Positions 53,193-60,007 of a DNA stretch of 64,000 nt are shown here, one piece after another (position 1 is the first letter of the stretch; every line of letters begins with the position of its first letter). A program made the translations under genes and the position numbers. Source of the stretch: Actinomycetospora lutea (GTDB lineage: Bacteria > Actinomycetota > Actinomycetes > Mycobacteriales > Pseudonocardiaceae); NCBI RefSeq assembly GCF_028737205.1, contig NZ_JAQZAL010000003.1, forward strand, positions 267,095-331,094. Reading direction: 5' to 3'. Below the pieces are notes generated by a model. It made no database searches. It had not been told where the DNA came from and saw only the letters and a list, made by a program, of their open reading frames with translations.

Positions 53193-54134
53193 ATGAGGCG
53201 CTGGACGGGGGTCGTCGCCGGGGCCGCGGCGGCGGCCGCCCTGCTCGTCCCCGAGCTCCGGGGGCGCGAGCGCCTCCGGCCGTGGCCGATCCTGCTCGCC
53301 GCCCGGCCCGCGCTCGCCGGCGGCGTCGGTGCCGTCGCCGCGCTCGCGGCCCTGTCCCCGCGCCTGCGCCCGGTCGCGCTCGGCGCTGCGGGCGCCGCGG
53401 GGGTCGTGGTCGCCGGTCCCCGACGTCGCGCGCGGACGACGCCCGGCCCGACGACCCTCACGGTGCTCGTCGCGAACGTCTGGCAGGGCCGCGCCGACCC
53501 GGCCGCGCTCGCGGCGATCCTGTGCGCCGAGCGCCCCGACCTCGTCGTCCTGCCCGAGGCGGGGGAGCGGTTCGTGGCGCGGCTGGCCGAGCACACCGGC
53601 GACCTCGACCACCGCGCCTGGTCCGCACCCCCGCCGCACGCATACCCACCCCGAGCACACCGCCGCGTGCCCGACCACCCCGACGGCCCGTGGACGACGG
53701 TGCTCGCGGCACGGCGCCTCGGCGACGTCCGCGTCACGCCCGTCGAGGCCGGCGGGCGCTACGGCTGGCTCGAGGTCGCCGGCGGTGCGCTCGACGACGT
53801 GCGGGTGCTCGCCGCGCACCCCGTCGCCCCGACGCCCGGGCTCGTCGGGCGCTGGGCCGACGAGCTCGACCTCCTCGCCGCGTGGCGCGCCGCGGCGGGC
53901 GGTCCGACGGTGATCGCGGGCGACCTGAACAGCACCACCGAGCACCGCGCGCTCGCCGCGCTCGGCGACGCGCGCGCCCCCGGCGGGCCGCCGACCTGGC
54001 CCGCCCGCTGGCCGCGCTGGCTCGGGTTCCGGATCGACCACGTGCTGGCCGGCGGCGGGATCGCGGTGCGCTCCACGCGCGTGCTGGATCTGCCCGGCAG
54101 CGACCACCGCGCGGTGATCGCCCACCTCGGCTGA
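53193..54134 (+). CDS. Membrane-anchored endonuclease/exonuclease/phosphatase family protein
   Basis: 313 aa. Three N-terminal hydrophobic helices (VVAGAAAAAALLVPEL; ALAGGVGAVAALAALS; VALGAAGAAGVVVAG) precede an EEP (DNase I-like) catalytic domain: LTVLVANVWQGRADPAALAA, LVVLPEAGERF (Glu), TVIAGDLNSTTEHRALAAL (Asp-Asn) and PGSDHRAVIAHLG (Asp-His). The active site should face outside. Substrates could be nucleic acid or phospho-lipids or sugars. ATG 53193 has a G-rich stretch upstream. Confidence 0.85.
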   Translation: MRRWTGVVAGAAAAAALLVPELRGRERLRPWPILLAARPALAGGVGAVAALAALSPRLRPVALGAAGAAGVVVAGPRRRARTTPGPTTLTVLVANVWQGRADPAALAAILCAERPDLVVLPEAGERFVARLAEHTGDLDHRAWSAPPPHAYPPRAHRRVPDHPDGPWTTVLAARRLGDVRVTPVEAGGRYGWLEVAGGALDDVRVLAAHPVAPTPGLVGRWADELDLLAAWRAAAGGPTVIAGDLNSTTEHRALAALGDARAPGGPPTWPARWPRWLGFRIDHVLAGGGIAVRSTRVLDLPGSDHRAVIAHLG

Positions 54135-54192
54135 CCAGGCGACGGGCTCACGCCACGGGGGAGGCCCCGCTCCCCATCCCCGTGATCCACTC

Positions 54193-54507
54193 CGCGCCGG
54201 TTCGTCGCTCGACCACCGCAGCGGCGCGCCCGCCGCGGCGAGGCCGACGAGCCACGTGCGGACCTCGTGGCAGATCGCGTTCATGGACGCCGCCACCGAC
54301 GGGCACCACGCCCGGGGCACGAAGATCATTCCGTTCTCGCTGCACAACGTCGACGAGGTGCTCGGCGACCTCGACGTCTCCCGCGGCGCCCGGTTCAAGC
54401 AGTAGGTGAACCCCGTCGACCCGTCGGCCTACGCGGGCGTGACGCGCCGGCTGCGGGAGCAGCTAGGCGTGGCGGAGCCTGCCGTGGAGCCGCTGGCCCT
54501 GGCCTGA
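54193..54507 (+). pseudogene. Degraded gene fragment with internal TAG
   Basis: One frame reads HVRTSWQIAFMDAATDGHH, then TKIIPFSLHNVDEVLGDLDV and ARFKQ, hits TAG at 54403-54405, and continues without a gap as VNPVDPSAYAGVTRRLREQL to TGA at 54507. The unbroken coherent sequence across the TAG and the lack of a start suggest the remnant of the 3' end of a gene. Its family is not recognised. It ends 3 nt before the left edge of the palindrome-flanked unit, which makes it the likely former neighbour or target of an insertion. The rest of 54135-54192 shows nothing. Confidence 0.5.
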
Positions 54508-54527
54508 GGTCCATGATCGCGATCTGG

Positions 54528-54563
54528 GTGACGATCGCTGTCGGACCTGACAGCGATCGTCAC
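54528..54563. repeat. 36-nt palindrome, left copy
   Basis: Perfect 15-bp arms (GTGACGATCGCTGTC / GACAGCGATCGTCAC) around the loop GGACCT. It lies 64 nt before the ATG of the nuclease-like gene, so it may also carry its promoter region. Confidence 0.9.
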
Positions 54564-54627
54564 TGAGACGACGATCTCGCCGCGATGCGGATGGATCCGT
54601 GGGGTGCCCGGCTGCGTCGAACCCGGC

Positions 54628-55542
54628 ATGAGCACCTCGTCCGCCGACGCCGCCATCCGACGTCACGTCCGCGCCCAGCACGGCGTGGTGAGCCTGGGGC
54701 AGGCCCGCGCTGCTGGCCTGAGCGACGAAACCCTCCGTCGCCGCGTCGCGTCCCGCGCGTGGCTGCCGGCGGGCCCTCGCGTGTTCCTGGTCGCCGAGCA
54801 CGAGGAGACGCCCGCGTCGCGCACGGTCGCGGCGGTGTTGTCGGTCGGCGAGGGCGCGGTGCTGGTCGGCCTGTCCGCAGCGTGGTGGTGGGACCTGTAC
54901 GAGCGCCCACCCGCCCTCGTCGACATCGCGGTGGCGCGTCAGGTGCGTCCTCGTGACGGCGTCCGGCTGCAACGCCGTGACATCTCGCCCGCCGACCGGA
55001 CGCGCTGTCGCCGGCTCACGGTGACATGCCGGCCGGCGACGGTCCTGGACGCCGCTGCGGGCCTCGGACTGCAGCACGGGGCACGGGTGATGGACAACGC
55101 CCTGCTCCGCCGTCGCGTGACCCTGCCCGCCCTGCGCGAGGCGCACCACCGCGGGCTGGGACGACGGGGAGCTCCGCTGGCGGGGAAGCTCCTGGTGATG
55201 GCCGGCGGCGGGGCCAGGTCGGAGGCCGAGCGGCGCGCGCACCGGCTGATGCGTGACGGCGGAATCGTGGGCTGGACGGCCAACACCGAGATCGTCCTGC
55301 CTGGCTTCGGTCGCGCGCTGGGCGACGTCGTCTTCGCCGAGGAGAAGGTCGTCCTCGAGATCGACGGATGGGCGTACCACCGGGGTCAGCGGGCCTTCCT
55401 GCTCGACGGCCCCCGTCAGTCCGCGCTGGCGGCGGCCGGCTGGCTCGTGCTGCGCACCCATTGGCACGAGCTGACCGGCGACCCGGACACGTTCCTGTCG
55501 ACCCTCCGGCGCACCCTGGCCGCAAGGTCGCGGTCTCGGTGA
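54628..55542 (+). CDS. AbiEi-like winged-helix plus Vsr/DUF559-like nuclease protein
   Basis: 304 aa. Residues 5-55 (IRRHVRAQHGVVSLGQARAAG and LRRRVASRAWLPAGPRVFLV) look like the AbiEi-antitoxin-type winged helix. Residues about 60-160 are the linking domain (RTVAAVLSVGEGAVLVGLSA). Residues 195-290 resemble a DUF559/Vsr PD-(D/E)XK nuclease: ARSEAERRAHRLMRDGG (Glu199), LGDVVFAEEKVVLEIDGWAYH (Asp233, Glu244, Asp246), then GPRQSALAAAGWLVLRTHW. The ATG at 54628 is 8 codons inside the open frame. The stop codon lies inside the right palindrome. No partner toxin gene is adjacent. DNA cleavage is inferred from motifs only. Confidence 0.8.
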   Translation: MSTSSADAAIRRHVRAQHGVVSLGQARAAGLSDETLRRRVASRAWLPAGPRVFLVAEHEETPASRTVAAVLSVGEGAVLVGLSAAWWWDLYERPPALVDIAVARQVRPRDGVRLQRRDISPADRTRCRRLTVTCRPATVLDAAAGLGLQHGARVMDNALLRRRVTLPALREAHHRGLGRRGAPLAGKLLVMAGGGARSEAERRAHRLMRDGGIVGWTANTEIVLPGFGRALGDVVFAEEKVVLEIDGWAYHRGQRAFLLDGPRQSALAAAGWLVLRTHWHELTGDPDTFLSTLRRTLAARSRSR

Positions 55543-55574
55543 CGATCCACGTCAGATCCGACGGCGATCGTCAC
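55539..55574. repeat. 36-nt palindrome, right copy (inverted)
   Basis: Arms GTGACGATCCACGTC and GACGGCGATCGTCAC (two mismatches) around AGATCC. It matches the reverse complement of the left copy with about five differences. It contains the stop codons of both flanking convergent reading frames (55540-55542 plus, 55552-55554 minus). Confidence 0.85.
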
Positions 55575-56504
55575 CGGAACGGCGATCATGGTCCAGTGCC
55601 CGCCCGGTGACGGCGAGCCCGCCCAGGTAGGCCGCCGCGCATGCGGCCAGCACCACCAGCGCCGGGGCGCCGAGGGCGTCGAGCGGCAGCATGCGCAGGG
55701 CGTGCGCGAGCAGGACCGCGAGCGCGACGCCGACCGCGGCGACCATCGTCGCCACCGGGGCGAGGCGGTCGCGCCGCGCGGTGCCGGCGAGCAGGACGGC
55801 GGGCACCGCGAGCAGGAGCAGGCCGTGCACGCCGATGGCGTGGGGGAGCACGAGGTCGCCGCCGGCGGTGGCGGGGCGGAACCCGGCGAGGTCGGGGCCG
55901 ACCGTGGCGGCGTCCGGGCCGAAGTACGCGCCGGTGCGCCCGAACCCGCTGCCGATCCCGCCGCGGTAGACACCGCTGTTCGTGGAGATCATGACCATGC
56001 CGACCGCGCAGCCGACGAGCAGCACGCCGACCCGCCGGCCACGCCGAGGCGCAGCGCGGGCGGCGTGGAGCCCGAGCGCAGCGTCGCCACGAGCAGCACG
56101 ACCATGCCGACGACGAACACCGCCGCCGTCCCGGCCGCGCCGCCGCGCATGAGGACGGTGTCGAGCGGGGTGGTGACGTTGTCGTGGCTGGGCACCCCGC
56201 GCCACGCCTGGACCCCGATGATCGCGGTCTCGCCCAGCGCGAGCGCCAGCACCGTCGCCCCGACGACGTGGCGCTGCCAGGCGCGCGTGCGCAGCGCGGG
56301 CAGCACGATCGCGACCGACCAGCACAGCAGCCAGCCGGTCTCGGCGAACGTCGCGGGCTTGCGCAGCGACACCGGCCCGCCGACCGGGCCGCCGAGCAGC
56401 ACCGGCGCCACGACGTGTACGACCATCGCGACCAGCAGCACCGCGCCGGCCGCCCACAGCACGCGTGGCCAGGTCAGCTCTCGGGGCCGGGTCGGGGAGG
56501 CCAT
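55552..56504 (-). pseudogene. Multi-pass membrane protein gene, frameshifted near 56036
   Basis: Begins at ATG 56504 (AAGGAC upstream) and reads through hydrophobic helices (VLWAAGAVLLVAMVVHVVAP, TGWLLCWSVAIVLPAL, GTAAVFVVGMVVLLVATL) to GVAGG, where the frame degenerates. The next frame continues at once with VGVLLVGCAVGMVMIS and more helices (GVHGLLLLAVPAVLLAG, LVVLAACAAAYLGGLAV). One missing base around 56029-56045 rejoins them into about 317 aa. The last dozen codons come from the right flank of the palindromic unit, so the native 3' end is replaced. It is divergent from marR and probably its target. No family name can be given. Confidence 0.6.
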
Positions 56505-56524
56505 GGCAGGTCCTTCTGGCCGGT

Positions 56525-56566
56525 AAACGATGACAAGATGTAACGATCGGCGTGGTGGCATCGTTT
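56525..56566. promoter_or_regulatory. MarR operator region
   Basis: AAACGAT (56525-56531) and its inverse ATCGTTT (56560-56566), with extra ACGAT and ATCGT half sites at 56543-56547 and 56577-56581, in the divergent gap between the membrane protein gene and marR. It is probably bound by the MarR product. Confidence 0.5.
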
Positions 56567-56575
56567 GTCAAGGGC

Positions 56576-56581
56576 TATCGT
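56576..56581 (+). promoter_or_regulatory. Leaderless -10 box of marR
   Basis: TATCGT with 7 nt to the GTG at 56589. It overlaps one of the ATCGT half sites, consistent with autorepression. Confidence 0.5.
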
Positions 56582-56588
56582 TCTCCCC

Positions 56589-57059
56589 GTGCCGCCGAGC
56601 GACCCGCCCCCCGCGGGCAGTGCCTTCCTGCTCACCCAGGTCGGGACGCACGCCGCGCAGGCGTTCGCGCAGCGCATCGGCGAGCTCGACCTGACCCCGC
56701 CGCAGACCGGGCTGCTGCGCGCCGTCGCGGGCGCGCCCGGCAGCAGCCAGCAGGCGCTCGCGGAGCTGCTCGGCACCCCCGCGACCCGGCTCGTGGCGCT
56801 CGTCGACGGCCTCGAGCAGCGCGGGCTCGTCGAGCGCCGCCGCAACCCGTCCGACCGCCGGCTGCACGCCGTGCACCTCACCGACGAGGGCACCGCGCTG
56901 CTCGCGGACATCGGGCGGGTCGCCCGGGAGCACGACGACGCCGTGCTCGCCGCGCTGGACGCCGACGAGCGCGCGCGCCTGCGCGAGCTGCTCGCCAAGG
57001 TCGCCGCCGACCAGGGCCTCACCCCCGGCGTGCACCCGGGCTACAGGAACCTGCGCTGA
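56589..57059 (+). CDS. MarR family transcriptional regulator
   Basis: 156 aa. ELDLTPPQTGLLRAVAGAPGSSQQALAELL and ATRLVALVDGLEQRGLVERRR form the MarR winged helix, with the wing NPSDRRLHAVHLTDEG. Helices at both ends form the dimer (VGTHAAQAFAQRIGEL and DADERARLRELLAKVAADQ). Likely ligand-controlled repressor of itself and the divergent membrane protein. GTG 56589 is 7 nt after TATCGT; a TTG at 56565 in frame is less likely. Confidence 0.9.
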   Translation: MPPSDPPPAGSAFLLTQVGTHAAQAFAQRIGELDLTPPQTGLLRAVAGAPGSSQQALAELLGTPATRLVALVDGLEQRGLVERRRNPSDRRLHAVHLTDEGTALLADIGRVAREHDDAVLAALDADERARLRELLAKVAADQGLTPGVHPGYRNLR

Positions 57060-57072
57060 ATCACGGTGTGCG

Positions 57073-57090
57073 GCCCGGCCGGGGCCGGGC
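57073..57090 (+). terminator. Hairpin after marR
   Basis: GCCCGGCC-GG-GGCCGGGC, perfect 8-bp stem with a 2-nt loop, in the 41-nt gap between marR and the DUF2243 gene. Confidence 0.5.
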
Positions 57091-57100
57091 ACCACGTCGC

Positions 57101-57544
57101 ATGACCGCCACCGGGCGCTCCGTCCTCGCCGGCGTCCTCATCGGGGTCGGCGTGGCCGCCTTCCTCGACGAGACCGTATTCCACCAGCTGCTGCACTGGC
57201 ACCACTTCTACGACGGCGCGGGGCTCGAGACCGGCCTCGTCTCCGACGGGCTCTTCCACGCCGGCGGTTGGATCGCGATCGTCGTCGGGCTGTTCCTGTT
57301 CGCCGACCTGCAGCGCCGCCACCTCACGGTGCCGAAGCGGGTGTGGGCCGGCGGCCTGCTCGGCTGGGGCGTCTTCCAGGTCTACGACGGGCTGTTCCAG
57401 CACAAGGTGCTGGGCCTGCACCAGATCCGCTACGAGGTCGACCTTCTGCCCTACGACCTCGCCTGGAACATCAGCGGGGCGCTCGGTGCCGTCCTCGGGC
57501 TGGTGCTGCTGACCGGGCGGGCGCGCCGGGTGGACGCGCCGTGA
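57101..57544 (+). CDS. DUF2243 family membrane protein
   Basis: 147 aa with four hydrophobic helices (SVLAGVLIGVGVAAFLDE, GWIAIVVGLFLFADL, VWAGGLLGWGVFQVYDG, ISGALGAVLGLVLLTG). His-rich loops (FHQLLHWHHFYDG; FQHKVLGLHQIRY) could bind metal. DUF2243 has no established function but is recurrently next to CtaG-like genes, as here: its stop overlaps the next gene's GTG by GTGA. A role in cytochrome oxidase or copper handling is inference from that linkage. Confidence 0.8.
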   Translation: MTATGRSVLAGVLIGVGVAAFLDETVFHQLLHWHHFYDGAGLETGLVSDGLFHAGGWIAIVVGLFLFADLQRRHLTVPKRVWAGGLLGWGVFQVYDGLFQHKVLGLHQIRYEVDLLPYDLAWNISGALGAVLGLVLLTGRARRVDAP

Positions 57545-58353
57545 CCGGGATGCACGACCACGGCGGCGGTGCCGGCGCCTGGCCCGCCCTCGCGGTGCTG
57601 GTGGTCGCGCTGCCCTACCTCGCGGGCGGCCTGCGGCTGCACCGCCGCGGCGACCGCTGGCCGGCGCCGCGCTGGCTCGCCGCGACGGGCGGGGTCGCCG
57701 CGACGGCCACGGCCCTGGCGCTGCCCGCCGCCCCGTTCGCCGTGCACGTCGTCGCCCACCTGCTGCTCGCGATGCTCGCGCCGCTGCTGCTCGCGCTCGC
57801 CGCGCCCGTGACGCTGGCCCTGCGCGCCCTGCCCCCGGGCGGGCGCCGGCGCCTGCTGCGCGTGCTGCACAGCGGGCCCGCGCGCCTGCTGATCGCGCCG
57901 CCGGTGGTGCTGGTGCTCGAGCTCGGCGGGATGGCGGCGTTCTACCTCACCGACCTCTTCGCCCTCGCCCACGCGCACCCGCCGCTCATGGCGCTGGTCC
58001 ACCTGCACATGGTGCTCGCGGGGCTGCTGCTCGCCGTCCTGCTCGTCGGTGCCGACCCGCTGCCGCGCCGCCCCGGCCTCGTCGGTTGCCTGCTCACGCT
58101 CCTGGTCGCCGCGGCGGGCCACGACGTGCTCGCCAAGCTGATGTACGCGCGCGCCCTGCCCGCGCACGGCGGTACCCCCGAGGAGATCCGGCTCGGCGCG
58201 CAGGTCATGTACCACGGCGGCACCGCGCTCGAGATCGCCCTCGCCGTCGCGGTGATGGCCGGCTGGTACGCCCGCGGGGGACGCGCGATGCGCCGCGAGC
58301 TCAGGAGGTCGGCGCGGGCTCCGGGGCCGGCCGCGACCCCAGCACCCGGGTGA
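57541..58353 (+). CDS. Cytochrome c oxidase assembly factor, Caa3_CtaG-like
   Basis: 270-aa polytopic protein. Hydrophobic helices begin WPALAVLVVALPYLAGGL and continue to LEIALAVAVMAGWYARGG. Histidines at FAVHVVAHLLLAML, HAHPPLMALVHLHMVLAG and QVMYHGG lie in membrane segments as in the pfam09678 Caa3_CtaG family, linked to copper delivery to oxidases. The N-terminus is His-rich (MHDHGGGAG). It is coupled to the DUF2243 gene by GTGA overlap. Its 3' end overlaps the convergent decarboxylase gene by 53 nt. Confidence 0.82.
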   Translation: MTGMHDHGGGAGAWPALAVLVVALPYLAGGLRLHRRGDRWPAPRWLAATGGVAATATALALPAAPFAVHVVAHLLLAMLAPLLLALAAPVTLALRALPPGGRRRLLRVLHSGPARLLIAPPVVLVLELGGMAAFYLTDLFALAHAHPPLMALVHLHMVLAGLLLAVLLVGADPLPRRPGLVGCLLTLLVAAAGHDVLAKLMYARALPAHGGTPEEIRLGAQVMYHGGTALEIALAVAVMAGWYARGGRAMRRELRRSARAPGPAATPAPG

Positions 58354-60007
58354 GGGCGGCGAGCAGGTCCGGGACGTCGTCGCGCGGGACGACGGCCTGC
58401 ACGAGCGTGACGCGCGCAGGGTTCGCCGCGGCCGCCGCGAAGGCCAGGCGCAGCTCGCCGACGGTCGTGGCGCGCATGGCCACGAGGTGCTCGCCGCCGC
58501 CGAGGGCGCGGGCGAGCGCGGGCCAGTCCCAGGGCGTGATGTCGTTGTAGGGCTCCGCGAGCCCGTGGATCGCGCGCTCGACGGTGTAGCCGTCGTTGTC
58601 GACGACCACGATCACGGCCGGGATCCGCTCGCGCAGCACGGTGGCGAGCTCGGTCGCGGTCATCTGCGCGGCGCCGTCGCCGATGAGCAGCACGCCGCGG
58701 TGCCCGGGCAGCGCGGTGCACGTGCCCAGCAGGGCCGGCAGCGTGTAGCCGATCGAGGCCCACAGCGGCTGCCCGACGAACGTGACGCCCGCGGCCAGGC
58801 GGTGCGGCGCCATCCCGTAGAAGCTCGTGCCCTGGTCGGCGAGCACGATGTCGCCGCTGCGCAGGAAGCCGCTGACCTCGGCCCACAGCGTGTTCTGGCC
58901 CAGCGCCTCGCCGTCGGCTGCGGCCCCGGCGGCGGGCGCGGGGGCGGCGAGGGGCTCCGACGGCGCGGGGCCCGCGCGGCGCGCGGCGACCTCGGCGACC
59001 AGGGGCTCGAGCGCCGCCAGCGCGGTCGGCAGCTCGACCGGGGAGAACGTGGCCGCGCCGACCGCCGCGGTGCGCGGGCCGATGTCGATGGTGCGGTGGC
59101 GCGTGATCCGCTGGGTGAACATGCCGCTGTCCAGGTCGGTGAACACGACGCCCGCGACGACGAGCACGGCGGCGTCCTCGACCGCCGTGCGCGTGGCGGG
59201 CGGGCTGGCGGCGCCGGTGTAGGTGCCCGCGAACCGGGGCGCGCTCTCGTCGACGAGGCTCTTCGCCCACGGCGTCACCGCGTGCGGCAGCGGGCCCGCG
59301 GCGAGCAGCCGGGCGAGCGTCTCGCCGGCGCCGAGCCGGTGGACGGTCAGGCCGGCGAGCAGCGCGACGTCGTCGGGCGTCGACGCCGACTCGAGCAGCC
59401 GGCGCGCGGCGTCGACGAACCCGGCGAGCGCCTCGGGATCGGTCGTGTCGACGGTGGCGGGGAGCGCCGGGCGGGTCCGCTCCGCGGGGCCGGCGGCGAC
59501 GTCGGCGGGGACCACGAGGTAGCCGGGCAGGCGCCGGTCGCGGACCTCGCGCAGCACCCGGTCGATCTCGTCCACCGCGTTCTCGTGGGTCAGCGACGCC
59601 CGCGCGCACGTGATATCGGCGTGCATCGCGGTGAAGTGGCCGAACACCCCGTCGCCGAGGGTGTGGTGCACGGGGCGGTGCTGGGCCTGCGAGGTGAGCG
59701 CCGGCGCGCCGACGATGTGCACGACCGGCACGTGCTCGGCGAAGGCCCCGGCGATCGCGTTGATCGCGCTGAGCTCGCCCACTCCGAACGTCGTGCACAG
59801 CGCGGCGATCCCGCGCAGGCGCCCGTAGCCGTCCGCGGCGTAGCCGGCGTTGAGCTCGTTGGTGCACCCGGTCCAGCGCACCGTCGGGTGGTGGGTGACG
59901 TGGTCGAGCATCGCGAGGCTGTAGTCGCCGGGGACGCCGAACACGCGGTCCACCCCCAGCTCCGCCAGCCGGTCGATGAGGTGGTCGGCGACGGTGTACT
60001 CGCTCAC
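58301..60007 (-). CDS. Alpha-keto acid decarboxylase (indolepyruvate/phenylpyruvate type)
   Basis: 568-aa ThDP enzyme of the PDC/IPDC/KdcA group, which turns a 2-oxo acid into an aldehyde. The N-terminal FGVPGDYSLAMLDHV and GCTNELNAGYAADGYGRLRG carry the catalytic Glu region. C-terminal LIGDGAAQMTATELATVLR and the Mg motif VVDNDGYTVERAIHG complete the cofactor site. HHTLGDGVFGHF has the His pair of the substrate site. GTG 60007 starts the conserved VADHLIDRLAELG. It overlaps the stop of the adenylate-forming gene (GTGA). The substrate is probably an aromatic or branched 2-oxo acid, which is inference. Confidence 0.88.
   Translation of the reverse strand: MSEYTVADHLIDRLAELGVDRVFGVPGDYSLAMLDHVTHHPTVRWTGCTNELNAGYAADGYGRLRGIAALCTTFGVGELSAINAIAGAFAEHVPVVHIVGAPALTSQAQHRPVHHTLGDGVFGHFTAMHADITCARASLTHENAVDEIDRVLREVRDRRLPGYLVVPADVAAGPAERTRPALPATVDTTDPEALAGFVDAARRLLESASTPDDVALLAGLTVHRLGAGETLARLLAAGPLPHAVTPWAKSLVDESAPRFAGTYTGAASPPATRTAVEDAAVLVVAGVVFTDLDSGMFTQRITRHRTIDIGPRTAAVGAATFSPVELPTALAALEPLVAEVAARRAGPAPSEPLAAPAPAAGAAADGEALGQNTLWAEVSGFLRSGDIVLADQGTSFYGMAPHRLAAGVTFVGQPLWASIGYTLPALLGTCTALPGHRGVLLIGDGAAQMTATELATVLRERIPAVIVVVDNDGYTVERAIHGLAEPYNDITPWDWPALARALGGGEHLVAMRATTVGELRLAFAAAAANPARVTLVQAVVPRDDVPDLLAALTRVLGSRPAPEPAPTS

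Larger units (their letters stand above)
54511..55591 (+). mobile_element. Palindrome-flanked single-gene unit (candidate mobile element)
   Basis: About 1.08 kb bounded by CCATGATC at the left edge (54511-54518) and its inverse GATCATGG at the right (55584-55591). Next inward on each side is a 36-nt palindrome (54528-54563 and 55539-55574), the right one matching the reverse complement of the left, with further similarity inside (TGAGACGACGATC against CGAGACCGCGACC). The only gene within is the AbiEi-like/DUF559 protein. No transposase, integrase or target-site duplication is recognised. It is therefore a candidate, not a proven, element. Confidence 0.55.

Noticed and set aside
53190..54398. 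402-codon minus-strand frame covering the EEP gene and the 54.3-kb region
   Set aside because: Low-information antisense composition; the plus-strand EEP domain motifs are clear.
54528..54563. 36-nt palindrome considered as a plain rho-independent terminator
   Set aside because: No T-tract, it precedes rather than follows the gene, and an inverted copy with shared flanks lies at the other end.
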